Assembly (NCBI RefSeq): GCF_020075705.1
Contig: NZ_JAIQUM010000016.1
Location: 1 to 64,000, forward strand
DNA from: Metabacillus rhizolycopersici
Lineage (GTDB): Bacteria; Bacillota; Bacilli; Bacillales; Bacillaceae
Reading direction: 5' to 3'
Length of the DNA stretch: 64,000 nucleotides
Positions 27,084 through 36,080 of the stretch are shown piece by piece. The translations under genes and the position numbers were made by a program. The notes beneath the pieces were generated by a model that had not been told where the DNA came from, did not search any database, and was given only the letters and a program-made list of their open reading frames with translations. The stretch's first letter is position 1; each line of letters starts with the position of its first letter.

Positions 27084-28007
27084 ATGAGGGTGTTTGATGC
27101 GCATTGTGATATGCTTTACAAGCTTTGGAGAGATCCAAGTATTGATGTCTATGAAGATCCAAGCCTCCATGTGTCAATATCAAAATTGAAAGCAATGAAC
27201 AAGCCAATTCAATGTTTTGCTATTTTTGTACCTAATGATGTTCCGTTTGTAAATAGACTAGCAGTCGCACATGCGCAAATAAATCTATTTTATCAGAAGG
27301 TTTTAAAAAAATATCCAGAAGTAAAATTAATAAAAACGAAATCAGATTTACTGAACTTAGCTAAAAACGAAATCGGTGCAATCTTAACTCTTGAAGGCTG
27401 TGATGCCATCGGGGATCAGCTTGAACATTTAGAGATCCTTTATCAGTTAGGAGTTCGCTCGGTTGGGCTAACATGGAATTTTGCAAATCTTGTTGCAGAT
27501 GGCGCACATGAAAAACGAAATGGTGGACTGACAAACTTCGGGAGGGAGGTCGTACACTATTTAAATGATCAAAGACTATGGACGGATTTATCCCATGCAA
27601 GTGAAAGAAGCTTTTGGGAGGCTCTTGATCTAGCTGAATATCCAATTGCTTCACATTCCAATGCACATAAGCTATGTGCTCATGTCCGTAATTTAAAGGA
27701 TGAACAAATTGTTGCATTATTTAAGAAAAAAGGAATAATTGGTGTAACATTTGTCCCTTTTTTTACTACAAATAGTCAAGGACCTAAAATGTCTGATGTT
27801 TTAAAACATGTTGATTATCTTTGCGCTCTAGGTGGGGAAAATAATATCGGATTTGGTTCAGATTTTGACGGAATTGATGAAACGATACCGGGTCTTAACG
27901 AGTATTCATGTTACTACGACTTTGTTAATCAACTTTTAAATTATTACCCCCAAAGAGTAGTTAAAAAGTTTGTCTACCAAAATTTTATTGATCATCTTTC
28001 CTACTGA
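27084..28007 (+). CDS. Membrane-dipeptidase family (M19) peptidase
   Basis: Zinc dipeptidase of the renal dipeptidase family, 307 residues, with a metallo-dependent amidohydrolase barrel. Metal ligands H7-x-D9 (FDAHCDM), the bridging glutamate (LTLEGCDAI), SHSNAH and the C-terminal GFGSDFDGI are present. VRSVGLTWNFANLVADGAHE matches the family. Likely cleaves dipeptides, perhaps including D-residues from peptidoglycan; no export signal. Not at this place in B. subtilis. Confidence 0.9.
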   Translation: MRVFDAHCDMLYKLWRDPSIDVYEDPSLHVSISKLKAMNKPIQCFAIFVPNDVPFVNRLAVAHAQINLFYQKVLKKYPEVKLIKTKSDLLNLAKNEIGAILTLEGCDAIGDQLEHLEILYQLGVRSVGLTWNFANLVADGAHEKRNGGLTNFGREVVHYLNDQRLWTDLSHASERSFWEALDLAEYPIASHSNAHKLCAHVRNLKDEQIVALFKKKGIIGVTFVPFFTTNSQGPKMSDVLKHVDYLCALGGENNIGFGSDFDGIDETIPGLNEYSCYYDFVNQLLNYYPQRVVKKFVYQNFIDHLSY

Positions 28008-28040
28008 TTCAGAGGAATTACGTTCATCAATTCATTTATA

Positions 28041-28088
28041 AAAGGGAATAAAAAAAAGTTGGGATAAACTCTTGTTTTTTTATTCCTT
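28041..28088 (+). terminator. Weak terminator after dipeptidase
   Basis: AAGGGAATAAAAAAA pairs with TTTTTTTATTCCTTT across about 18 bases; mostly A-T, so stability is low. Confidence 0.5.
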
Positions 28089-28274
28089 TCAGTCTAAAAT
28101 TGAAGGCGTTTAGGGAATAAAAAACATTTTAATTCCTTAAATTAATTTTCAATTCTTATTCATTGGTCAAGATATCAACAACATGATTAAATGAAATTGG
28201 TATTAATAGACTTTGAGAAGAATAGAAATAAAAATCAAAAGATTATTAAAACATTGCTAGGTAATAGTAATTAT

Positions 28275-28418
28275 TTTATCCCGCATTATTGGGTCGTAAT
28301 CACCCCAACTCTCTTTTCGTGAATCATGGCAGCGAAGAAGGGGGATCCGCCCTTTTAAAAGCGAATGTAAGACTTGCTAGCACATTAGGATGGGATAAAG
28401 ATAACCATCACTGACGGA
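28275..28418 (+). repeat. Interspersed repeat family B, copy B2
   Basis: Begins TTTATCCCGCATTATTGGGT and ends GGGATAAAGATAACCATCAC-TGACGG. The same frame of motifs is seen at 42723-42868, and reversed at 45146-45215, 52317-52432 and 54421-54516. Most of the 460-base spacer before korA is this element. Confidence 0.6.
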
Positions 28419-28474
28419 ATTGTCGCTTTATTAAATTGAAAATTATTTTGTATTTATTCAAAGGGGTGTTACAC

Positions 28475-30211
28475 ATGATAAGTCAACTTTCTTGGAAGGT
28501 TGGGGGACAGCAAGGAGAAGGTATTGAAAGTACAGGTGAGGTTTTCTCTATCGCCTTAAACCGACTTGGCTATTATTTATACGGTTATCGCCACTTTTCG
28601 TCACGAATCAAAGGTGGTCACACAAACAATAAAATTCGTGTTAGCACAACACAAATTCGGTCAATTTCAGACGATCTTGATATATTAGTAGCTTTTGACC
28701 AAGAGACAATCGATGTGAATGTCCACGAGCTACGTAGTGGGGGGATTGTACTCGCTGATGCAAAATTCAATCCAACGATTTCCACTGAATCAAATGTAAC
28801 ACTTTATCCTGTTCCATTTACTGAAATTGCAACTGAATTAGGTACTTCCTTAATGAAAAATATGGTTGCGATTGGTGCAACAAGTGCCATTCTTAATTTA
28901 GATCCAGCACTGTATCACGAAGTTGTAAATGATACATATGGGCGTAAAGGTGAAAAGATTGTTTTGAAGAACTTGGAAGCGATTTCAGCAGGGGCGAATT
29001 ATTTAAAAAATGAGTTAGGCTTTGATCGTCAAGATATGTATCTTGATAAAGTCGATGCACAAAAACGGATGTTCATGATTGGGAATGATGCGATTGCATT
29101 AGGTGCACTCGCTGGAGGCTCACGATTTATGGCTGCATATCCAATTACACCAGCATCTGAAATTATGGAATACTTAATCGAGAAACTGCCTAAATTCGGT
29201 GGTGCCGTTATCCAAACAGAAGATGAAATTGCTGCCTGTACAATGGCAATCGGTGCAAACTATGCAGGTGCACGTACATTTACAGCTTCTGCTGGTCCTG
29301 GGCTATCGTTGATGATGGAAGCAATTGGTCTATCTGGAATGACGGAACAACCTCTTGTTATCGTTGACACACAACGCGGAGGCCCCAGCACAGGATTACC
29401 GACAAAACAAGAGCAATCAGATTTAATGGCAATGATCTATGGTACCCATGGTGAAATTCCAAAAGTCGTGATGGCTCCAAGCACAGTTCAAGAAGCGTTC
29501 TATGATACTATTGAGGCATTTAATCTAGCTGAGGAATATCAATGTCCTGTTGTTCTATTAACAGACTTACAGCTTTCGCTAGGAAAACAAACCGTTGAAC
29601 CTTTAGATTATAGTAAAATCGAAATTCGCCGTGGTAAGCTTCAAACAGAAGAATTACCAGAGCTTGAGAATAAAGGATATTTTAAACGTTATGAAGTAAC
29701 AGAAGATGGAATATCACCACGTGTTATTCCTGGAATGAAAAATGGAATACACCATGTTACAGGTGTAGAGCATGATGAAATAGGGAGACCATCAGAAGCA
29801 TCAGGGAATCGTCTTGAACAAATGGACAAACGTTTAAGAAAATTGAGCAATATTCAATTTAAAAACCCCATTCATAAAAATATGCAACATGAAAATCCTG
29901 ATGTACTACTTGTAGGTTACAGTTCAACAAGAGGTACGATTGAAGAAGCAATGGAACGATTAGAAGCAGAAGGAATAAAGGTAAACCATGCACAAATTCG
30001 TCTTATTCATCCATTCCCAACTGCAGAGATGCAACCACTAGTCGATGCGGCTAAAAAGGTCATTGTCGTTGAAAACAATGCAACAGGGCAACTTGCGAAT
30101 CTATTAAAGATGAATATTGGGCATGCAAAAAAGATTTCATCTTTATTAAAATATGATGGCAATCCTTTCCTACCTTATGAAATTCATACGAAAAGCAAGG
30201 AGTTGATCTAA
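28475..30211 (+). CDS. korA: 2-oxoacid:ferredoxin oxidoreductase, alpha subunit
   Basis: A 578-residue fusion of the gamma domain (1 to about 180; WKVGGQQGEGIESTGEVF, RIKGGHTNN) with the alpha pyrimidine-binding domain (about 195-430; FMIGNDAIALGALAGG, AAYPITPASEIMEYL, TEDEIAACTMAIGANYAGA). A domain-II-like end follows. With KorB it oxidises 2-oxoglutarate or another 2-oxoacid to the acyl-CoA, reducing ferredoxin. ATG 28475 follows AAGGGGTG. The korB start is two bases after its stop codon. Confidence 0.92.
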   Translation: MISQLSWKVGGQQGEGIESTGEVFSIALNRLGYYLYGYRHFSSRIKGGHTNNKIRVSTTQIRSISDDLDILVAFDQETIDVNVHELRSGGIVLADAKFNPTISTESNVTLYPVPFTEIATELGTSLMKNMVAIGATSAILNLDPALYHEVVNDTYGRKGEKIVLKNLEAISAGANYLKNELGFDRQDMYLDKVDAQKRMFMIGNDAIALGALAGGSRFMAAYPITPASEIMEYLIEKLPKFGGAVIQTEDEIAACTMAIGANYAGARTFTASAGPGLSLMMEAIGLSGMTEQPLVIVDTQRGGPSTGLPTKQEQSDLMAMIYGTHGEIPKVVMAPSTVQEAFYDTIEAFNLAEEYQCPVVLLTDLQLSLGKQTVEPLDYSKIEIRRGKLQTEELPELENKGYFKRYEVTEDGISPRVIPGMKNGIHHVTGVEHDEIGRPSEASGNRLEQMDKRLRKLSNIQFKNPIHKNMQHENPDVLLVGYSSTRGTIEEAMERLEAEGIKVNHAQIRLIHPFPTAEMQPLVDAAKKVIVVENNATGQLANLLKMNIGHAKKISSLLKYDGNPFLPYEIHTKSKELI

Positions 30212-30212
30212 C

Positions 30213-31082
30213 ATGGCAACTACGTTCAAAGATTTCCGAAATAATGTAAAGCCAAACTGGTGTCCCGGCTGTGGTGATTTCTCTGTTCAAGCTGCAATCC
30301 AACGTGCGGCAGCAAATGTAGGATTAGAACCAGATCAGCTGGCTGTTGTAGCAGGTATTGGCTGTTCTGGCCGGATAGCAGGCTACATTAATTCCTATGG
30401 TTTCCACGGTATCCACGGTCGTTCTTTGCCAATCGCACAAGGTGTGAAAATGGCAAACCGCGATTTAACCGTGATTGCGTCAGGTGGAGATGGCGACGGC
30501 TTTGCAATCGGAATGGGCCATACTATCCATGCGATTCGTCGTAACATCGACATCACGTATATCGTCATGGATAATCAAATTTATGGTTTAACAAAAGGGC
30601 AAACGTCACCTCGGAGTGAGGCAGGTTTTGTGACAAAAAGTACACCGAATGGTTCAATTGAATCTTCATTATCGGTAATGGAGATGGCGTTAACAGCTGG
30701 AGCAACATTTGTCGCACAAAGTTTTTCAACAGATCTTAAAGAGTTGACGGCATTAATTGAAGCAGGAATTGATCATAAAGGCTTCTCATTTATCAATGTA
30801 TTTAGTCCATGTGTTACATATAACAAGGTAAATACATATGATTGGTTTAAAGAAAACTTAACCAAGCTAGGCAATGTAGAAGGTTATGATGCAAACAGTA
30901 GAGAGATGGCAATGCAAACACTGATGGAGCATAATGGCTTAGTCACTGGGTTAATTTATCAAAATACCGAGAAAAAATCATACCAAGAATCGATCAATGG
31001 CTACAGCGAAACGCCGCTATCAGCAGCTGAATTATCAATTGATGAAGAAGAGTTTACTAAATTAGTACAAGAATTTATGTAA
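30213..31082 (+). CDS. korB: 2-oxoacid:ferredoxin oxidoreductase, beta subunit
   Basis: Thiamine-diphosphate and 4Fe-4S subunit of 289 residues. WCPGCGDF gives C17 and C20, GIGCSGR gives C51, and a further cysteine sits in FSPCVTYN. The TPP motif is GGDGDGFAIGMGH (91-103) with N121. Partner of KorA; AAGGAG lies inside the korA end. The pair would give these bacteria a ferredoxin-linked route from 2-oxoglutarate beside the NAD-linked dehydrogenase. The exact 2-oxoacid is not readable from sequence. Confidence 0.93.
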   Translation: MATTFKDFRNNVKPNWCPGCGDFSVQAAIQRAAANVGLEPDQLAVVAGIGCSGRIAGYINSYGFHGIHGRSLPIAQGVKMANRDLTVIASGGDGDGFAIGMGHTIHAIRRNIDITYIVMDNQIYGLTKGQTSPRSEAGFVTKSTPNGSIESSLSVMEMALTAGATFVAQSFSTDLKELTALIEAGIDHKGFSFINVFSPCVTYNKVNTYDWFKENLTKLGNVEGYDANSREMAMQTLMEHNGLVTGLIYQNTEKKSYQESINGYSETPLSAAELSIDEEEFTKLVQEFM

Positions 31083-31099
31083 TAGAAACGTAGACACGT

Positions 31100-31130
31100 A
31101 GGACTGATGGTAAATCATTAGTCCTTTTTG
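31100..31130 (+). terminator. korAB terminator
   Basis: AGGACTGATG (31100-31109) pairs with CATTAGTCCT (31116-31125), then TTTT. Confidence 0.85.
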
Positions 31131-31170
31131 TCGTTTTAAAGAAAATATTATTTTCAAGAAGAATCATAGG

Positions 31171-31524
31171 TTGGCAGATAATAAAAGTATGACAAAAGAG
31201 ATTGTGATTATTGCCTTAAAATAATTAATAGGAAGGCAACCTCCAAAAGAAGGGGTAGTTTTCCTTCAGATAGAGGAAGTCAGTATGTAGCAAATGATTA
31301 TCGGGAGATCCTAAGAAATTAAGAATCACCACAAGCATGGGTAGAAAAGGTAACTATTATGACACCGTATGTATTAAATACTTTCATAGTTTAATCAAGA
31401 AGAATAAATCTTTTGCGAAAAATATCAAACTTGTGGGCAAGCGAAAAACAGCATTTTTGAATACATTGTAATGCTCTTTAATTACAATAGAATTCATTCA
31501 TCAAACAATTAAATGGTATCAAGT
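31171..31524 (+). pseudogene. Degenerate IS3-family transposase (DDE domain fragment)
   Basis: Conceptual translation in three successive frames gives ADNKSMTKEIVIIALK, GRQPPKEGVVF, then SDRGSQYVANDYREIL, then MGRKGNYYDTVCIKYFHSLI and a poor IEFIHQTIKWY end. These match the second half of the IS3/IS150 integrase core (the Asp of SDRGSQY and the GNxYDN-like block). There are at least three stops and two frameshifts, and no terminal inverted repeat was recognised. Confidence 0.85.
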
Positions 31525-32077
31525 AAAGGGAGATGTGGCTGAAGCAATTCCATTTAATGTGGAAAAATTTAACTATCCTCATTGTTATAATATAGGTAAA
31601 GGCATGGATCCGTATACCGCCTATTTAACCGTCGAATCTTGGGAAATTAATGAAATGTTTTAAAAAGTAAACATTGAAATTGAATTTTTTATTCAATCGA
31701 TTTGTTCTAATCTGAAAAAAGGGTTTATTGAGCATAAATTGAGTTCATTCTGATAGTTTTGTTATAAAGTATCAATTCTCTGTTCAATTTCAGAAATAAG
31801 TGATTTCAAGTATTCAATGTGCTGCCAAGATTGGTGAATGAAAAAGCGTTGATGTAAATTTAGCGTACCAAAACTCCTTTATCATTTGCTTTTTGGCAGC
31901 CATTCTTCCATAGATTCTTGTTTCTACATCGGTATCATCTACATATTCCCATCTATACCTTTAATCCCGATTATATTTTGTTCGTTTTATTTGATAAAAT
32001 AATGGGAAAAATAAGGAAAGGAATCATACTTCTCCTGGATTTGATGATTATTAACAATAAATGAAGGAATGAGTATA
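31525..32077. other. Spacer with decayed coding traces
   Basis: A 42-codon ORF begins GTG 31535 after AAAGGGAGAT (MAEAIPFNVEKFNYPHCYN...). On the reverse strand near 31820-31965 an open stretch reads RYRWEYVDDTDVETRIYGRM. Neither is recognised and both look like remnants. Nothing else is seen. Confidence 0.4.
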
Positions 32078-33559
32078 GTGAGAGGACGAGTTACTATAGA
32101 ACAATCAGAAAAGAAACATATTATCATGCTATGCGTTGATACATTAATGAATATAACTTTACAGGAAGCACTTAGAAATGGAAAAGCTCCTGCATTTCAG
32201 TTTTTTATTGATAATGGTTATCACATTCCAAACGTTGTAAGTCCATTTCCAACAATGTCCGTCAATGTCGATAGTACATTGTTAACAGGTGTTTATAGTG
32301 ACCAACATAAAGTCCCGGGGTTAGTTTGGTTTAACAAAAAAGAAAATCGAATTATTGATTATGGTGGTCATGTTAGAGAGCTCATAAAATTAGGGTTAAA
32401 ACAGGCAATGGAAGATATTTTTTACAATTTAAATCATAACCATTTAAGTAAAAAACATAAGACGATTCATGAAATCCTGATGGTTCAAGATATTCAAACA
32501 GCATCCATTAATACTTTATTATATAGGGGAAATCAATCTGTACAAATAACATTTCCTTTTTTGATGTCATTGGTTACAGGAATGAGAAGGAAAATATTCG
32601 CGTATGCGCCAAGTGTATTTTCATACGGGGCTATGACGAAATTGAATCCATCAAAAAGGAACTCCTTTTTTTGGCAGAGATATGGGTTTAATGACAAATT
32701 TACAGCAAAAGAAGTGAAATATCTCATCGAACGGGATCTGCTTCCTGCATTCACAATTGCTTACTTTCCTAATTTAGATCAACGCATACATAAAAAAGGG
32801 AGGATGGATAGTAAAGGAATTGAAAAAGTAGATAAGCAACTTCAAACGATCCTCAACACGTATCGTTCATGGGAAGAAGCATTAACGAATAATATATGGA
32901 TTATTCTAGGTGATAATGGCCAAGCATGGATTGATAATAATCGTAACCTTGCATTGATAGATCTTAGAAAACTGTTGCATTCGTATCAAATTCCGAAATT
33001 AAAAGATGGCGTTACCTCTTCAGCTCAAGTGATTCTTTGTGTGAATGAAAGAATGTCTTTTATTTATTCACTGGATTCTAAGACTGTACCTCTAGAAGAA
33101 ATTGCAAAAATTTTGCAAAAAGATGAAAGAATTGATGTCATCGCTTGGAAAAAGGGAAATTCTGTTAATGTAATTTCCGGCATTCAAGATGGACAATTAA
33201 TTTTTCACCCTGAAGGAGATTTGAATGATGAATATGGACAATCTTGGTATATAGAAGGGGAACTAGAACTATTAGGCCTTTCAATAAATGAAAATACAGT
33301 CAGTTATGGAGCTTATCCAGATGCATTGGCAAGACTTTATACGACGTTTTTTTCACATGAAGGGGATTATCTAGTTGTTAGTGCCAAACCGGGATATGAG
33401 TTTATTGGCGAAGGGTCTCCTACGCATGTTGGTGGTGCTAGTCACGGAGGATTACATGAACAAGATTCACTTGTTTCAATGATTGTAACCGGAACAGATA
33501 CAAAACCGAAAAATTTACGTATTTTAGATTTAAAAGACTGGATTCTTTCTTTAATTTAA
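32078..33559 (+). CDS. Type I phosphodiesterase / alkaline phosphatase-superfamily protein
   Basis: A 493-residue enzyme of the nucleotide pyrophosphatase/phosphodiesterase family (alkaline phosphatase fold). Visible metal and nucleophile sites are IIMLCVDTL (Asp), FPTMSVNVDSTLLTG (Thr nucleophile), YFPNLDQRIHKKG (Asp, His), ILGDNGQ (Asp) and HVGGASHGGLHEQ (His). No signal peptide, so cytoplasmic. GTG 32078 is preferred because AAGGA (32064-32068) is 9 bases away; ATG 32069 would be in contact with it. First of several ester hydrolases in this block. Substrate unknown. Confidence 0.85.
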   Translation: MRGRVTIEQSEKKHIIMLCVDTLMNITLQEALRNGKAPAFQFFIDNGYHIPNVVSPFPTMSVNVDSTLLTGVYSDQHKVPGLVWFNKKENRIIDYGGHVRELIKLGLKQAMEDIFYNLNHNHLSKKHKTIHEILMVQDIQTASINTLLYRGNQSVQITFPFLMSLVTGMRRKIFAYAPSVFSYGAMTKLNPSKRNSFFWQRYGFNDKFTAKEVKYLIERDLLPAFTIAYFPNLDQRIHKKGRMDSKGIEKVDKQLQTILNTYRSWEEALTNNIWIILGDNGQAWIDNNRNLALIDLRKLLHSYQIPKLKDGVTSSAQVILCVNERMSFIYSLDSKTVPLEEIAKILQKDERIDVIAWKKGNSVNVISGIQDGQLIFHPEGDLNDEYGQSWYIEGELELLGLSINENTVSYGAYPDALARLYTTFFSHEGDYLVVSAKPGYEFIGEGSPTHVGGASHGGLHEQDSLVSMIVTGTDTKPKNLRILDLKDWILSLI

Positions 33560-33689
33560 GGGGGAAATCGGCCCAGTTTTTAACACATCACGTAAAACAA
33601 AGGTATTAAAAATTACCATCACAATTTCTGTAGAATTAATACACAATATGATTGTCTCCAAAAAAAATACGAAATAGGGGGTAATCAGA

Positions 33690-33866
33690 ATGAACAATTT
33701 AAATACGCTTTTTTCATTTATAAGTGGAAGAAGAAATCAACGCTTCTTTAACATGTTTAGAAAGAGAAGAACGAATAACGGAAGCATGATACTTTGGTCA
33801 TTACTTGGTTTAACGACACTTGGAGTGATCGGAAGCCGTAATCTAAGATGGGTACAACAAATCTAA
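33690..33866 (+). CDS. Small one-helix membrane protein, possibly truncated
   Basis: A 58-residue ORF with a good ribosome site (ATAGGGGGT, 33675-33683). It has a basic N-terminus (RRNQRFFNMFRKRRTNN) and one hydrophobic helix (MILWSLLGLTTLGVIGS). It ends in the second unit of an exact-length 20-base tandem repeat (33839-33878). Beyond the TAA at 33864 the same frame stays open to 33989 (NNTSRPLQNQVNFASEFTEE), so a 99-codon gene may have been interrupted. Not recognised. Confidence 0.6.
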   Translation: MNNLNTLFSFISGRRNQRFFNMFRKRRTNNGSMILWSLLGLTTLGVIGSRNLRWVQQI

Positions 33867-34126
33867 GACGGGTACAACAGCATTCGAAATAATACGAGTA
33901 GACCATTACAAAATCAAGTGAATTTTGCTAGTGAATTTACTGAAGAACTAACGCCTAAAATGTTTAATAAAAACAATAATAGTCAATAAGCATTCTTTTT
34001 CAATGGGGGCTATCTAAAAAGAGGTTAGTCCCTATTCTCTTTATCCCTAAGCAAAAAGTATTACTATATAGTATCTCTATTCATTCTAATTGTTTTTTCT
34101 TTCATGATATTTGAATTCTACATTTT

Positions 34127-34219
34127 GTCTTTAGCTCAAGAAGCAATCAAACAAGCTGCTACTGAAATCGCACTTGCTCAAACAGCAGTTAGTCAAGTGC
34201 AAAGCGCATTTTTAACATA
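34127..34219 (+). pseudogene. 5'-truncated copy of the small Gln/Ala-rich protein
   Basis: Encodes LAQEAIKQAATEIALAQTA and VSQVQSAFLT, then a TAA. It is nearly identical to the C-terminal half of the gene at 37680-37892, where CAA stands instead of TAA. The N-terminal half is missing. About 120 bases downstream also match those after 37892. Confidence 0.85.
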
Positions 34220-34375
34220 AAAATCAGAATGAACATACTTAATTTCCCCATCATAAATGTTGTAGGAAAATATAGCTACGAAAAGGTCGAAGAAATTGTT
34301 GATTACAAATGAATTGGCGTAAGTAAGATTATCCTTAAAGCAGAAAATAAAAAAACGCTACATTTAAGCAACGTT

Positions 34376-34708
34376 TTACTCTGACGAAGGATTAGTTATT
34401 CCTATCAGTATAAAGAATATCACAAAACCAAAAATTAAGAATCCTTTAATTACATTTTCTACTATAACATCATACATTGGTATCTCATCCCGTTTTTCTC
34501 AAACTCTTCTTGTAGTGCTTTGGCTACTTGATTATGTCCATTTCCAATAGAAGCAGAAAAAATTAATGTATTACAATTAATCAATATTTTTTCCTCACTT
34601 TCTAAATAATGAATAATTAATAAGCTATAATCAACGGATAATCGGCCATTTAATGTTTCATAAAGTATAGTATTAGGATATTGTTTGAGAAAAATTCTAT
34701 AAAAGAAG
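34376..34708 (-). pseudogene. Remnant of an MGDG-synthase-type glycosyltransferase
   Basis: The reverse strand reads ...EEKILINCNTLIFSASIGNG-HNQVAKALQEEFEKNG, the hallmark N-terminal motif (GNGH) of UgtP/MGDG_synth glycosyltransferases. One base is missing before DEIPMYDVIVENVIKGF, and the frame then ends in an unrelated hydrophobic tail. The upstream part (FLKQYPNTILYETLNGRLSV) is not recognised. The catalytic C-terminal half is absent. UgtP family enzymes glycosylate diacylglycerol. Confidence 0.65.
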
Positions 34709-34941
34709 AATTCTTTTTCAAGTTACGTTCATCTTCTATAGGGCACCTCCAGCATTTTCCTTTTATCTATACGACAGATGTTGGCATTTTTTGTACATTC
34801 GCATATAGCTCCACTGTATGTCTTAAGGACTAGGCATTTGTTCCATTTTTTTAGTGAAAATCACTAATGGGGGTAAGGTAAGGTTATGGTGCAAAAATCA
34901 TTAGATGATACCAATAAATTACTGAGACATAGGAGTGGAGT

Positions 34942-35874
34942 ATGAAACAAGTCATTGAAGACATTCGAAACGACCAGCATTTGCTTTTTACATACGATTC
35001 ACGTCCCATGACTGAAAATATGAAACGTTACAACGAGTTTTACAATCTCCCAACAGATAATGTAATGTACCGTTATGGATTTGAACAAGTTGCTCATGAA
35101 TGGCTGTTTATCCAATCTTTTCGTCCCTTACAGGCAAAAGCAGATATTCTCCTTCTCCACGGTTATTATGATCATGCTGGAGTGTTAAGTGCTGTCATTC
35201 GCTTTTTGGTTCAACAAGGGTTTCATGTGTTGATATTTGATTTACCAGGACATGGATTGTCAACAGGAGAACGGGCAGTCGTTTCGGAGTTTTCTCTTTA
35301 TGCAGAAAGTATTCGAGAAGTCGTGCACAGACACCTGTCCTCAAGCTCTCTTCCCGTCTATATCGTGGCTCACAGTACCGGAGCTGCTGCGGCAGTCGAT
35401 TATATACTGAACAATCATAAAGCGTCTCAGATTCGAAAAGCAGTTCTCATCTGTCCACTTATTCGGTCTTATCGCTGGAATGCAATCACCATCGGGATAA
35501 AGCCATTAAAGGTGTTTACCCGGCAATTGAGAAGGGTTTTTCGAAACAATTCATCAGATTCAAAGTTTTTGCGTTTCGTGAAGCAGGATCCATTGCAGTA
35601 TGATAAAATCCCTCTCAGTTGGCTAGAAGCATTGATGAAATGGAATGAATCCATCAAGGAAGGAACCCCTAGTCCTGTCCCTGTTCTCATCCTCCAGGGA
35701 AAAAAGGACACAACGGTGGATTGGCGATATAATGTTGTTTTCTTACTGAAGAAGTTTTCAAATATAGATGTTGAACTTATAGAGAACGGAAAACATCATT
35801 TATTAAATGAAGAAGAGCTTATAAGAGATAAGGTGTTTTCTTCTATCCATCGTTATTTAACAAGTTATGAGTAA
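34942..35874 (+). CDS. Alpha/beta hydrolase (monoacylglycerol lipase-like)
   Basis: A 310-residue serine hydrolase of the Hydrolase_4/S33 group. LLHGYYDHAG forms the oxyanion region, FDLPGHGLSTGER follows, and the nucleophile S145 is in AHSTGAA. The likely triad is completed by D256 (QGKKDTTVD) and H285 or H286. No signal peptide. GGAGTGG precedes ATG. Base and codon use look more GC-rich than the neighbours (many CTC, CCC, GTC codons), suggesting separate acquisition. May act on lipid esters, given the surrounding genes. Confidence 0.85.
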   Translation: MKQVIEDIRNDQHLLFTYDSRPMTENMKRYNEFYNLPTDNVMYRYGFEQVAHEWLFIQSFRPLQAKADILLLHGYYDHAGVLSAVIRFLVQQGFHVLIFDLPGHGLSTGERAVVSEFSLYAESIREVVHRHLSSSSLPVYIVAHSTGAAAAVDYILNNHKASQIRKAVLICPLIRSYRWNAITIGIKPLKVFTRQLRRVFRNNSSDSKFLRFVKQDPLQYDKIPLSWLEALMKWNESIKEGTPSPVPVLILQGKKDTTVDWRYNVVFLLKKFSNIDVELIENGKHHLLNEEELIRDKVFSSIHRYLTSYE

Positions 35875-35949
35875 ACGAGAACTCTCCTTTGGTTTTATGA
35901 AGCAAGGCGATACGCAGCATACTACTAAATTATGCGGAAAGGTTGAGAG

Positions 35950-35985
35950 GTTGGGCGCCTTTTAGGTACCCAACTTCTTTTTTGT
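35950..35985 (+). terminator. Terminator after the hydrolase
   Basis: GTTGGGCGCCT (35950-35960) and AGGTACCCAAC (35964-35974) with one mismatch, then TTCTTTTTTG. Confidence 0.8.
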
Positions 35986-36014
35986 TAAAATTAGTCTAAT
36001 GCTTTATAGTAAAT

Positions 36015-36055
36015 TAGAGAGGTCTGACACTAATGCAGAGTCAGACTATTTTCAT
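36015..36055. terminator. Second hairpin between convergent genes
   Basis: GTCTGACACT (36022-36031) and AGAGTCAGAC (36037-36046) with one mismatch. It probably ends the reverse-strand gene at 36081-36794 and may work both ways. Confidence 0.6.
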
Positions 36056-36080
36056 TTGATTCTGGTCATTCTTTCCTTTT

